Source: Paramoeba atlantica (Eukaryota; Discosea). From it: 64,000 nucleotides of DNA. The stretch lies in assembly GCA_977017575.1 (NCBI GenBank), contig CDRNVI010000034.1, positions 62,001 through 126,000 of the forward strand. The letters run 5' to 3'. Shown one piece after another: positions 1 through 9,505 of the stretch. The stretch's first letter is position 1, and every line of letters begins with the position of its first letter. The notes below the pieces were generated by a model that searched no databases, was not told the origin of the DNA, and was given only the letters and a program-made list of their open reading frames with translations. Position numbers and translations under genes: made by a program.

Positions 1-3000
1 GCTTGCTCCGCTTGTTTATGCAGGTCGCTTTCGTCCTCTAATCGGATGCGAAGGACCGGGACGGCAGCATTGGGATCTGAGGCCTCATAGTGCCATTTGT
101 CCTCGACCGCACGGAGAGCTTCTCCCATTTCTTCTGGACTTAGTCGCATCAGATGCATGGTGGTGGGATCTAAGAGAAGTCGCATGACAAAACGAGAGGC
201 GTGTTCCCGGATGCGTACCATCTCCGCTTGCCGTTCTGGGGGATGGAATTCAAGATCCCACCAGCGGGCGACAAAGTCATGGTCGGCCTCCACTACGGTC
301 TCTGCGGGATCTGGGTCGTAGTGAATCTCCACAGTCTGCACGAGGTCGTAAAGTGTCTTGTGCTCGATTTGGGCTAACGCATGCAGAGCACCCTCTTTTG
401 TCCCGGCGAATTCGGGGGTAAGAAAAATACTCATGTTGCTGACCTTTGGGTTACGGGTGCAGTTGATCAGCTCCTTGAGACGAGGAACCCCGAGAGTGAC
501 GTTCTTACTCGCGACCCCAGCGAAGTGAAACGTGTTCAGGGTCATCTGGGTCGCAGGTTCGCCACAGCTCTGAGCGGCAATCGCCCCCACCATCTCTCCT
601 GGGTGAACTAAGGCTTGTTGGTACCGGGAGCAGATCTCCCCGCAGAGCCAGTCAAAGGCTTTTTGGTCCAGACGATATTCTTTAATGACTCGACGGGAGT
701 TTAAGTAGCCGTACAGTGCCATACGGAAGGTACACAGCGCGGTATCCAGCCGTAGTCGGGTCCATTTGTTGTGTCGGCCTCGGTTTCGGGTCGGAAGAAA
801 CCTTTCTACGGTATTCAGCACCTCCCCGATGGCTTGAATCACGTGCAGCGGATTCAGCGCGCTTCGCTGGCTGGGACGTTTTCCAACATCAAATCGTTCC
901 TGCGCGAGCTGGATGAGTCGAGGAAAGTGTACCGCGAGACCAAAGTTCTCTTTTCGAGTGTTACGAAAGAGTGCGCGGAAGGATTCGCGTTGCTGCTTCA
1001 CGGAGTCGTACTCGGTCATCAGGGTGCGGTACTCCGCTGGGTTGTCTCGGAAATACTTGCGTACCCCGGGGGAGAGGTACTCGCCACCAAACCGTGGCAG
1101 CACAGTTCCGTCGTCTGCAATTTCGTAACGGTACACCTCCGCAAAACGAGCGTTTCCCCAGGTTACAAACGGAAGATCCTGTTTCACCTCTACCTTGGGC
1201 CCATCCAAGCCATCCTCCCCGTAGGTAAACTGCAGCACGCGGTTTGCGGCGTTTCTTACGGTGCCATCATACCCGACGGTAAGATCCTCACACATTTTTA
1301 TAATCCGTCTCTGAATGTAGCCCGTGTCGGCGGTCTTACATGCGGTATCAATCAACCCCTCCCGTCCTGCCATAGCGTGGAAGAAGAAATCTGGGGCTGT
1401 AAGACCTCGGATGTAGCTGTTTTTAATGTACCCTTTACTCTGGGGTCCGTAGTCATCACGTACAAAGTGGGGAAGCGTTCGACGACGAAACCCAAACTGG
1501 ATGCGTTTGCCCTCACAATTTTGTTGCCCGACAATGGCGCCGATTTGGGAAATGTTCATTTCGTTTCCTTTACTGCCGGCCTTGTACATGCACTTGAAGC
1601 CGTTGTTGTCGCGATAGCCGTCGACAATCTTCTTACCCGCCTCGGTGCGACATTGACTTAGTACCGTGTTCACTTCCGTTTCAAACGCCTCAAGAAGCGT
1701 TTTGCCTCGCTTATCCGAAAAAGTATTATCCAGGGCGTTCTGGCAAATCTTTCTCACTTTTCCCTCCGTTTCGCGGAGTAAGTGGTCCACATCACGCACA
1801 CTTGCCTCCGTTGGGACGGAATCTTTAATCCCGACGCTAAAACTGTGATGAATGAGAAAATATGCCGTGATACGTTGTACAGCATTCATAAAGTCCTTAC
1901 ACGCGTCCGTGCCCTCGAGATTGACAATCACGTGAATCAGCGAGTTGAGCAGATTTCCCACAATCTTTTTTACCACAACCCCATGCAAAAGCTCCCCATG
2001 ACGAATCAACACCGAGAGATCACGAGGGGCCATCAGCGCTCCGTGTGCCGTTGTATCGGGGACATCATTTCCATCCTTCTCATGGGTTTCCAGCGACACC
2101 TTCGGCAAGGCCATTGTGAACGCCTGCTTGCCTGTCCACAACGGTTTAGGCTTTACAATCGCGGGACACACCAGCGAGCTCCACCCCTCCACCCACATAC
2201 ACATACTTTGGAACGTAAATTTATCCAGAAACGTGTTTCGTCGGGTTAACAAATACACCCCCGCGAGACTATCCTGCACGATCCCCATCACCGGGTACGC
2301 CTTCCCTGGACTAATAAAATTCCGCGGCACCATCATAAACTCCATCAACTCCCCTTTCGTCAGCAAACTCTGCGGGAGATGCAAATTCATCTCATCCCCA
2401 TCAAAATCCGCATTATACGGCGTCGTGGTGGACAAATTCAACCGAAACGTGTTAAACGGCAACACCCGGGCCCTGTGCCCCATCATCGACATCCGATGCA
2501 GCGTGGGCTGCCGATTAAACAACACCACATCCCCGTCCCGCATATGCCGCTCCACAATCGACCCCACCGTCAGCACCACCTTGTTCAACCTCTCCGGGTT
2601 CATCTCCTTCAACCCCAGCCGCTCCCCATTCGCTTGCAACACAAAATTCGCCCCGGGGTAGCGATGAGGGCCTCTTCGTACCAGCTCCGTAAGCCCCTCC
2701 CGGTTGTACCCCGTCACCCTCTCCGGGAAGCTCACGGTCATGGCCACACTCCGGGGGACCCCCACCTCATCGACCTCCACGTTCGGGTCTCCCGTAATCA
2801 CTGTTCGCGCACAGAACTCCACACGCTTTCCCATTAAGTGTTGTCGCACTCTGCCGTACTTCCCTTTGAGTCGCTCTGCTACGGACTTCAGCGCTCGGCC
2901 CTGGCGACTGGTGACTTTTTGTTTACGAAAGAGTGTCGTTGTGTTGTTGACATAACAGGAGAGATTCAACTGGAGAGCGGCTCGTGTGGCCGCGATCTCG

Positions 3001-4004
3001 TGCTGCAGCCCGGACTCGAGTTTGTGAGATAACTCTTTGTTGAGTCGGATAATGGCTAAGAGGATATGGGTGAGATCGTCCTCGGAGGGGAGAGCGGCGG
3101 TTCCGCTGTTGAAGGCGACGGAGGGACGGAGGTGGAGAGGGGGGACGGGGAAGATTTCGAGGAGGAGGTCACAGGGATGGGAGGTTGAGGTTGGGGCATG
3201 TTGTGGGTTTGATTTTTGTGGTTTCGTGTTTTGTGTTTTCGTATGGCTCTGTTCCTCCCGGAGATTACGGAAACGGGAGGGGGAGAAACCGAGAAAGGCC
3301 CAATGGGCGGGGTTGACTTTTTCGAAGAGACGAAGGACGTCATGGGCGGTCCATTGGGTGATCTCGGTGGAGGTGCCGTGTTCGGTGAGGAGATCAAACA
3401 GGAGAGTGCCTTCGGTACGACGAAGACGGGGTTGTTTCATGTTACAGCCCAGGGGGTGGTCGTTGTCTTCGTTGTCGTCGTTTTCGTTTTCGTGGTGGGG
3501 GTCTGTGGTGTAAGGGCGCGTAGATTTTGTGGTTTGACATGTGGTGCGACAAATTTGGGATAACGCTCGAAGACGGAAACGGGTGATGGAGATGGTATTG
3601 GCGCTGGGGTAGTCGGGATGGGTGGTGTCGATTAAACTTTGTCCACAACTTTTGCATATGGTTTTTAAGAGTAAAGTAACGACACGGAAGTAGCACAGGT
3701 TGAACATGGGCTCCGCAAGTTCAATGTGACCGAAATGGCCGGGGCACATGGGGTATTTCTGCGTGCACGTCTCACAAATGACAAAAGGGCTAAAACTCCC
3801 AAGCCGAGGGTCACTGGTGCCATTTAACAGCGGAATACCGTTTTTTACGGGAATCGTCTCACACACACCTCTGCGAATCGCGTCTTTGTTTTGCGTAACA
3901 CTGAAAGTTTGCATCGTGGCCTTGTCCATGGCACATAACTCGATCGAGCGTACCTTTTTGAGCTCACGGTCCAGCGGAGGAAGATAATAATTCGCGCCCG
4001 CCAT
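1..4004 (-). CDS. RPB1: RNA polymerase II largest subunit, 3' end outside the window
   Basis: This gene encodes the catalytic largest subunit of RNA polymerase II, which makes mRNA precursors in the nucleus. The reading frame starts at an ATG at 4004 and stays open for about 1334 codons to the window edge, so the C-terminal part and any CTD repeats are not visible. Residues C77, C80, C87 and H90 (CETC...CPGH) form the first zinc site. The metal-binding loop NADFDGDEMN begins at residue 531. The trigger-loop region VHPGEMVGAIAAQSCGEPAT begins near residue 1133 and is followed by the NVTLGVPRLKELIN segment. The wording LVRRGP..YPGA and KYDGTVRN-type matches favour Pol II over Pol I or Pol III. 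No intron or break is seen. It lies on the same strand as all other host genes here. Confidence 0.95.
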   Translation of the reverse strand, partial: MAGANYYLPPLDRELKKVRSIELCAMDKATMQTFSVTQNKDAIRRGVCETIPVKNGIPLLNGTSDPRLGSFSPFVICETCTQKYPMCPGHFGHIELAEPMFNLCYFRVVTLLLKTICKSCGQSLIDTTHPDYPSANTISITRFRLRALSQICRTTCQTTKSTRPYTTDPHHENENDDNEDNDHPLGCNMKQPRLRRTEGTLLFDLLTEHGTSTEITQWTAHDVLRLFEKVNPAHWAFLGFSPSRFRNLREEQSHTKTQNTKPQKSNPQHAPTSTSHPCDLLLEIFPVPPLHLRPSVAFNSGTAALPSEDDLTHILLAIIRLNKELSHKLESGLQHEIAATRAALQLNLSCYVNNTTTLFRKQKVTSRQGRALKSVAERLKGKYGRVRQHLMGKRVEFCARTVITGDPNVEVDEVGVPRSVAMTVSFPERVTGYNREGLTELVRRGPHRYPGANFVLQANGERLGLKEMNPERLNKVVLTVGSIVERHMRDGDVVLFNRQPTLHRMSMMGHRARVLPFNTFRLNLSTTTPYNADFDGDEMNLHLPQSLLTKGELMEFMMVPRNFISPGKAYPVMGIVQDSLAGVYLLTRRNTFLDKFTFQSMCMWVEGWSSLVCPAIVKPKPLWTGKQAFTMALPKVSLETHEKDGNDVPDTTAHGALMAPRDLSVLIRHGELLHGVVVKKIVGNLLNSLIHVIVNLEGTDACKDFMNAVQRITAYFLIHHSFSVGIKDSVPTEASVRDVDHLLRETEGKVRKICQNALDNTFSDKRGKTLLEAFETEVNTVLSQCRTEAGKKIVDGYRDNNGFKCMYKAGSKGNEMNISQIGAIVGQQNCEGKRIQFGFRRRTLPHFVRDDYGPQSKGYIKNSYIRGLTAPDFFFHAMAGREGLIDTACKTADTGYIQRRIIKMCEDLTVGYDGTVRNAANRVLQFTYGEDGLDGPKVEVKQDLPFVTWGNARFAEVYRYEIADDGTVLPRFGGEYLSPGVRKYFRDNPAEYRTLMTEYDSVKQQRESFRALFRNTRKENFGLAVHFPRLIQLAQERFDVGKRPSQRSALNPLHVIQAIGEVLNTVERFLPTRNRGRHNKWTRLRLDTALCTFRMALYGYLNSRRVIKEYRLDQKAFDWLCGEICSRYQQALVHPGEMVGAIAAQSCGEPATQMTLNTFHFAGVASKNVTLGVPRLKELINCTRNPKVSNMSIFLTPEFAGTKEGALHALAQIEHKTLYDLVQTVEIHYDPDPAETVVEADHDFVARWWDLEFHPPERQAEMVRIREHASRFVMRLLLDPTTMHLMRLSPEEMGEALRAVEDKWHYEASDPNAAVPVLRIRLEDESDLHKQAEQ

Positions 4005-4233
4005 TGGGAAAGGTGAAACGTTTTAAAAGAAAGATATTTAAAAAAAAGAGACGTATATTTTGGTTTTTGGGAAAAAAATTACCGTCTTTCACAACGCGGC
4101 TCATTCTTCTGTAGTTTTGGTTCTAAATTCTACACTGTATTTCACAGATATTAGTTCTAAGTACAATGGACATGAGAAACGAGCTCTACTGTAAGTCTAC
4201 TCTCCCATACCGATACTTCGAATTTTACTCAGC

Positions 4234-4686
4234 TTAATATCCTAGTATTTGCTCGCGCATACGCTTTCCTTTTTCTTCATATACCTTCTTTCTATGTAGA
4301 GGAAGCTCACGCCACATCAATCCCGCCCTCTTACCCATCTGTTTAGTACTCATGCCTCGTTTCTGAAGCTCTGGTCGTACCTCCTTAAAAAACATCAAAT
4401 AGGGGTTACACTTGGCAAATTGAGAAAGACGTTTCTTTTGTACCTTTGGATCGACGTGTACCTTTAGTTTATCCACTTTAGGAAGATGAGCTGCGTTGTA
4501 CTCAGCGGCTTTTTTCACATACTCCTCACGACATGCCTTTGGCAAGCCTCTGTACATGACTCCCAGTGCTTTGGCTATTTCGGCTACAGTATAATTTGGG
4601 TTTTCCTTCCGTACAATGGCCCGATTATCCTTCAGAAACGCGAAGAAAGCAGAAAGTCTTTGAAGGGTTACGCTGCGACACAACAT
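4234..4686 (-). CDS. Two-HMG-box protein, possibly mitochondrial (kinetoplast DNA binding)
   Basis: This 150-residue protein carries two HMG-box-like regions, at about residues 10-70 (FFAFLKDNRAIV...Y.VAEIAKALG..YRGLP) and 85-145 (NPYLMFFKEVRPEL...MGKRAGLMWRELP..RKKVYEEKGK). HMG boxes bend and package DNA. The first ATG in frame is at 4686; a longer frame to 4731 would need a TTG start. From that ATG the protein begins MLCRSVTLQRLSAFF, which is basic and hydrophobic without acidic residues and could be a mitochondrial targeting peptide. Kinetoplastids use small HMG-box proteins to organise mitochondrial DNA, so that role is plausible, but a nuclear HMGB-like role is not excluded. It lies 230 bases upstream of RPB1 in transcription order. 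Confidence 0.8.
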   Translation of the reverse strand: MLCRSVTLQRLSAFFAFLKDNRAIVRKENPNYTVAEIAKALGVMYRGLPKACREEYVKKAAEYNAAHLPKVDKLKVHVDPKVQKKRLSQFAKCNPYLMFFKEVRPELQKRGMSTKQMGKRAGLMWRELPLHRKKVYEEKGKRMREQILGY

Positions 4687-5003
4687 AAACAGGACGAAAA
4701 GAGAAAAAAGGTTTCGAATTACTAAACCCAACTTGAAGAAAAAAGACCCAGAATAAGATCCATGATATCATCCTAAGAAGCTTTATGATATCACCATAAG
4801 AAAGATCTCAGATCAAGAGGTAGACTCTTATCTCGCATTTCACATTTTTGTTTAAAATCGAAATGGTTATTGCTTCTTTCGAAGCCTACCCATACCCTCC
4901 TTCGTCCTATGGCGCAACCCATTCACAAAAATTACGTTTCTTCCCTCGAGAAGGCGATACTCTAAAAAAAGGGAACCTCTCAGATAACCCCCCCCCCCCT
5001 CAA

Positions 5004-7799
5004 TCATTTTTGATCCAAGACTTGCACCGTCCCCAGCGGAGGGGCCACCTGGAGTACGGGGATGTACTGCAACACGGTCTGTCCCTCCTCTACGAACGGG
5101 AGGAGTCGAAGACAGCCCGCGACCAGAACCGTGCTCCCCTCTGTGAGCCCGGAGTGACTCAGGTACTCGGAGGCAAACCCCAGGGAGCCGTCCAGGCACA
5201 ACACGTGTAACACCTCATCGGCCTCCTCAAGTGCATCCGAAGAGGGAGAGAGGCAGGGAGAGGAAGGAGAAGTAAAAGTAGGCAAAGAAGAAGAAAAAGA
5301 AGAAGAAGCGTTCCGCAGGCGAATCGAGAAAAACCCTACACGGCTCTCGAAATAGTATCCCATGCCCAGTGGGGCGACACAGGACGCAATAAACACCGAA
5401 AAACTTCCACTCGCGGGGGTAAGATGAATGATGGCACTTTCCGGCACCGAGGGGTGTCGGGGTATCGGGTAGGGTAACAAGGGACGACAAAACGGGTGGG
5501 GTAACACCTCCACCTCAGGCTTGCTCTGTTTTGGTGTCTCCCCGGAGGCGACCTGGCTACGTATCTTATCTTCCCCTCCCGTACTTGAGGAAGGGGATGC
5601 CCGTAACAGCTCCTCAAAGCTTTTCGGGGCTACGACTACATCTTTGCGTCGTTGCGTCGTGCGGGAGGGGGAACCCGAAACCTCCCCCTCCATGGGTACA
5701 TCTCGTTTTTCTGACCCATGTGCCACCCCCCTATGCACGTTCAGCGCATCCTGAAACCGAAAGGATTTCCCACACACCTCACACGTGTACCGCAGCTCCG
5801 AGGCCGGAACCGTCTCTTTTACCCCCTGTCCCTGAGAGGTAAAGATATTAAACGGAACCCCTTGAACGGTTTTCTCAGAGCTAACCTCGGATAAAAAACC
5901 TTCTCCCGGTTTTATCCCCTCCTCAAGAGAAGAAGAAGAAGAAGAAGAAGACGAAGAAAAAGGAGAAGAACTCGTAAACAAGTTTGAACTCGAATACGAG
6001 GGTGTACTTCCCCCTATCCCACCCCCTTGTGGTACGGTCGTGGACATGGTGGTATGACCACTACTCGGACCACCCCCGGGCTGTCCACTGCCCCCTCCCG
6101 CCCCCACGGCCCCCATCTTCGCGAGCTCCCCCGTCGCGGTGACCACGAGCCCGTGCTTCGTGTTCGCGTGGTGCTGGAGCTGCACGATGGAGCGGAAGGA
6201 GCGGCGGCAGAGCGCGCAGACGTGGGCGCGCTCCCCGGTGGTGGGGACGACCGCGAGGGGGTCGGACCCGAGGGGGTACTCCCGGCTGCCGAGCATCCCG
6301 GGCAGCGCGGGGGAGGGGGGAGGGGGGAGGGTGTCGGAGGAGAGGGCGCGCAGGGCGTGGGAGAGGAGGGAGGGGGAGGGCGGAGAATACGAAGAATACG
6401 AAGAAGAAGAAAAAGAACCCCTTGCTCCCCTTATTCCTCCATGGTGTTTCGCGGTGTTGGAGGAAGAGGGAGAAAGGGTAGAGGGAGAAGAAAAAAAAGA
6501 AAAAGATCCTCTTGTTCTCCTTGTTCCTCTACCTCTATGTTGTTTCGCGGTGTTGGAGGAAGAGGGAGAAAGGGTAGAGGGAGAAGAAAAAAAAGAAAAA
6601 GATCCTCTTGTTCTCCTTATTCCTCTACCTCTATGTTGTTTCGCGGTGTTGGAGGAAGAGGGAGAAAGGGTAGAGGGAGAAGAAAAAAAAGAAAAGGATC
6701 CTCTTGTTCTCCTTATTCCTCTACCTCTATGTTGTTTCGCGGTGTTGGAGGAAGAGGGAGAAAGGGTAGAGGGAGAAGAAAAAAAAGAAAAAGGTCCTCT
6801 TGTTCTCCTTATTCCTCTACCTCTATGTTGTTTCGCGGTGTTGGAGGAAGAGGGAGAAAGGGTAGAGGGAGAAGAAAAAAAAGAAAAGGATCCTCTTGTT
6901 CTCCTTATTCCTCTACCTCTATGTTGTTTCGCGGTGTTGGAGGAAGAGGGAGAAAGGGTAGAGGAAGGAGAAAAAGGAGAGGAAAAGGGAGAAAAAGAGG
7001 AGTAGTCGGTTGTTCTCCCTTTTCCTCTACCTCTATGTTGTTTCGTGGTGTTGAGGGAAGGGGTAGAAACGGTAGAGGAAGGAGAAAAAGAAGAGGAAAA
7101 AGGGGAAGAAGGAGAAGAAGGGGAGTAGTCTGTTGTTGTACTTTTTTCTCTATGTTGTTGTTTCGTCGTGTTGGAGGAAGAGGAAGAAAATGTACTGTAA
7201 AAAACAGTAGAGTATGAAAAAATAGAGGAAGAAGAAAAAATAGAGTACGAAGAAGAAAAAGGAGAGTAGGAAAAGGTGAAAGGAAGGAGAGCGTGTGGGG
7301 GACGTACACGTTGCTGTTGTTGCTGTCGTCCATAGGGACGAGTGTAAGAGGCTTTCGTACAGCCCGTAGGGAGATACCCAAGCCCGAGCCTCACAAGTTC
7401 AAGCCTGGGCGAGGTGGAGGGCAGCAGAGCGTGTAGGGGACGTACACGTTGCTGTTGTTCATAAGGACGAGTGAGAGTTCCTCTGTACAGACGACTAGGA
7501 GTCTTAATATGGGAGTCGTCCATAAGGGGAATTCCCCTATGAGGAGAGTCCATACTTTGGCGCGCCCCGTTAAGATCGGGGAGTACGCGTTGTTGTCTTA
7601 CATAGGGACGAGTGTACGAGGTAGGGGGAAGGAGAGTGTGTAGGGGGAGCACCTGTTGTCGTTGTTGTCCATAATAACGAAGGGGATCGTGTGAGAGTCG
7701 TCCATAGGTGTGGGGAGAGAGGAGGACAGAGGGGGTGGAAAGAGGGGGGAGAGCAGAGGGGAGAGGGAAGGAGAGGTGGTGGGGGAAGGGGGGAGGCAT
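5004..7799 (-). CDS. Two C2H2 zinc fingers plus C-terminal OB-like fold; KREPA-type RNA-editing protein candidate
   Basis: This is a 931-residue protein with an ATG start at 7799. The first 500 residues are Ser/Pro-rich low complexity and include a 32-residue tandem repeat. Two canonical fingers follow: C528-C531-H544-H549 and C673-C676-H689-H694, both CX2CX12HX4H. The last 160 residues alternate hydrophobic strands (FSVFIASCVAPLG, VLHVLCLDGSLGFASEYL, STVLVAGCLRLLPF, VLQYIPVLQVAPP, GTVQVL), as expected of an OB fold. Two fingers followed by a C-terminal OB fold is the architecture of kinetoplastid editosome proteins KREPA1, KREPA2 and KREPA3, which scaffold mitochondrial U-insertion/deletion editing. 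The assignment rests on architecture, not on a family-specific motif. No clear targeting peptide is seen, so the true start may differ. Confidence 0.55.
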   Translation of the reverse strand: MPPPFPHHLSFPLPSALPPLSTPSVLLSPHTYGRLSHDPLRYYGQQRQQVLPLHTLLPPTSYTRPYVRQQRVLPDLNGARQSMDSPHRGIPLMDDSHIKTPSRLYRGTLTRPYEQQQRVRPLHALLPSTSPRLELVRLGLGYLPTGCTKASYTRPYGRQQQQQRVRPPHALLPFTFSYSPFSSSYSIFSSSSIFSYSTVFYSTFSSSSSNTTKQQHREKSTTTDYSPSSPSSPFSSSFSPSSTVSTPSLNTTKQHRGRGKGRTTDYSSFSPFSSPFSPSSTLSPSSSNTAKQHRGRGIRRTRGSFSFFSSPSTLSPSSSNTAKQHRGRGIRRTRGPFSFFSSPSTLSPSSSNTAKQHRGRGIRRTRGSFSFFSSPSTLSPSSSNTAKQHRGRGIRRTRGSFSFFSSPSTLSPSSSNTAKQHRGRGTRRTRGSFSFFSSPSTLSPSSSNTAKHHGGIRGARGSFSSSSYSSYSPPSPSLLSHALRALSSDTLPPPPSPALPGMLGSREYPLGSDPLAVVPTTGERAHVCALCRRSFRSIVQLQHHANTKHGLVVTATGELAKMGAVGAGGGSGQPGGGPSSGHTTMSTTVPQGGGIGGSTPSYSSSNLFTSSSPFSSSSSSSSSSLEEGIKPGEGFLSEVSSEKTVQGVPFNIFTSQGQGVKETVPASELRYTCEVCGKSFRFQDALNVHRGVAHGSEKRDVPMEGEVSGSPSRTTQRRKDVVVAPKSFEELLRASPSSSTGGEDKIRSQVASGETPKQSKPEVEVLPHPFCRPLLPYPIPRHPSVPESAIIHLTPASGSFSVFIASCVAPLGMGYYFESRVGFFSIRLRNASSSFSSSLPTFTSPSSPCLSPSSDALEEADEVLHVLCLDGSLGFASEYLSHSGLTEGSTVLVAGCLRLLPFVEEGQTVLQYIPVLQVAPPLGTVQVLDQK
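6445..7020 (-). repeat. 96-bp in-frame coding tandem repeat
   Basis: About six copies of a 96-bp unit lie inside the zinc-finger/OB gene, with more degenerate copies on to about 7200. Because 96 is divisible by three, each copy adds 32 residues (SSSNTAKQHRGRG..RTRG followed by SFSFFSSPSTLSP). Copies are nearly identical and differ mostly by an a/g change in the purine tract, which suggests recent expansion or homogenisation. Long open frames on the plus strand over this stretch are mirror images of the repeat and are not separate genes. Confidence 0.9.
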
Positions 7800-8062
7800 C
7801 GGCTGGGGTGGGTGGGGAAAAAAGGGGGGGGGGCTGAAGTGGATGAAGAGGAGAGGAGGAATGGAGGGTGCTGCGAGGTTCTTAGTTTGGAGAGGAAAGG
7901 GAGGGACAGATGGGTGGGAAGGTTAAAAAGAGGGACATGTGGGCCTTTTGGGGCATGAGTGTAGAGGTATAAAAAAAATAAGTGAGGTAATGTGCAATGG
8001 GAATTGAAAAGGAACGTAATGAAATGTGATGTGGCATGAGAATCAATCACGCAAAGAATGTA

Positions 8063-8854
8063 AACCGGGGGACGGAATAGTATCACGTTGTTGAAACTTA
8101 ATAATAGCTTGACAACTTAATAATAACCTGTCATACTTAATAATAACCTGTCAACGTTTTGAAACTTAATATTAACTTGTCGGCGGGTTATTATTAAGTT
8201 TTTGATGACATTTAAGGTGACCGTATCATTTGAGAGTGTGTAGGCAGTCGCTGGAGTTTTCTAGCTGTAGCTTGCAGTAAGTGGCAATCGATGAGAGCCT
8301 CTGGCTGTCACTGGGGGTCAGAACTATTAGAAACCGATTAGAAGCCACGCTGGAATGTCGTTTCTTTCGCTCTACCGTATCTAGCATAGCATTAGCAAAA
8401 TTGCTTACGCATAAACGGTAAACCGTTTTGCTTCATAGCACTACATGCGCACCGTTTTTCCAACGTATCTTGGCCAAAATCTGCCCTATACATTCAATAA
8501 AACTACAAATTCTGGGCCAGAACATCTCATTGCTCCGTGGAAAAACACAAACTTAATAATAACTTGACAACTTAATAATAACTTGTCCAGCTTAATAATA
8601 AGCTGTCTAGCTTAATAATAACTTGTCTAACTTAATAATAAACCGCAACTTAATAATAAACCGCATCTTAATATTATTAAGTTGCGGTTTATTATTAAGT
8701 TAGACAAGTTATTATTAAGCTAGACAGCTTATTATTAAGCTGGACAAGTAAGCTGGACAAGAAAAAAAGTAGTAATTACTACTTTTTAAGTAGTAACTTT
8801 AGCAATTACTAGTTTACTAGTCCAAGCTATTAAATATTATTCCGTCCCCCGGTT
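8063..8854. mobile_element. TA-flanked inverted-repeat element, 792 bp, no transposase
   Basis: The ends are inverted copies of AACCGGGGGACGGAATA (8063-8079 and its complement ending at 8854), each flanked by TA (8061-8062 and 8855-8856), as in Tc1/mariner-type target duplication. Inside, the motif CTTAATAATAA occurs many times in tandem from 8096 to 8200 and from 8552 to 8650. It is then reversed from 8665 to 8740, making a long internal palindrome centred near 8668. No coding frame is evident, so this is a non-autonomous element. Confidence 0.85.
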
Positions 8855-9138
8855 TACTGACACCCCTCGGGCACAAAAAACGTCCGATGTAGTAGACAAA
8901 AAACTTGTTCACACAGCCTGTGTGAACACAGAAGTGCAAAGTAGCATATTAGGGATTACAAAAATTCAGGGGCTGCGGATAAAGCCTCGATGAATTGAAC
9001 CTCTCGAAACCTCGAAACTACGATATGCCCCTTGGTGAAATCTCGAGAAACCTCGTCACCCACAGCCCTTCATTTGTATTTTTTCTATACAAAAATTAGT
9101 TTCGTCCAAAATTTTGAAATACACCCTTTGTTGAAATA

Positions 9139-9257
9139 CAGTGCGCCCAGATAGCAAAGGTTTTTTTAGTAGTTACCACCGATTTTGGGTAACTACTAAA
9201 AAAAATTTTCCCATTTGGGAAAAGCGTTTTTTGGGACTTTACCAACTGGGCGCATTG
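9139..9257. mobile_element. Small inverted-repeat element (about 119 bp)
   Basis: CAGTGCGCCCAGAT at 9139 is matched by the complement AACTGGGCGCATTG ending at 9257. A second inverted pair (AGTAGTTACC / GGGTAACTACT) lies inside, so the whole unit can fold into a hairpin. The left flank is TA; the right flank is TA only after two further bases. Confidence 0.55.
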
Positions 9258-9505
9258 CATACTCCCCTCATATCCTAGCGTTGCTCGGTTTTGGCAAAAA
9301 GAGTAAGAAAAAGGAAGAAAATAAGCGTGCAGTGCTTTTTCCTATTCTTTGAAAATCTATTTACAGTCGCATTGCTGAATACAAAATCAATGCACTCATG
9401 AGTGAAAGACGTCTTTTCCTGCCAAAAAAAGCATTACCCCAAGTAGGAGAGATTCGGCTACTTTGGCCCGAGACCGATTCTATTACTGGGGGGTATAAAG
9501 TAATA

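Noticed and set aside
1-4004. RNA polymerase I or III largest subunit
   Set aside because: The CPGHFGHIELA, LVRRGP..YPGA and GEPATQMTLNTFHFAGV..KNVTLGVPR wording fits RNA polymerase II best.
6027-7217. Plus-strand Arg/Gly-rich protein
   Set aside because: It is the mirror of the low-complexity and 96-bp repeat part of the minus-strand zinc-finger gene and has no domain of its own.
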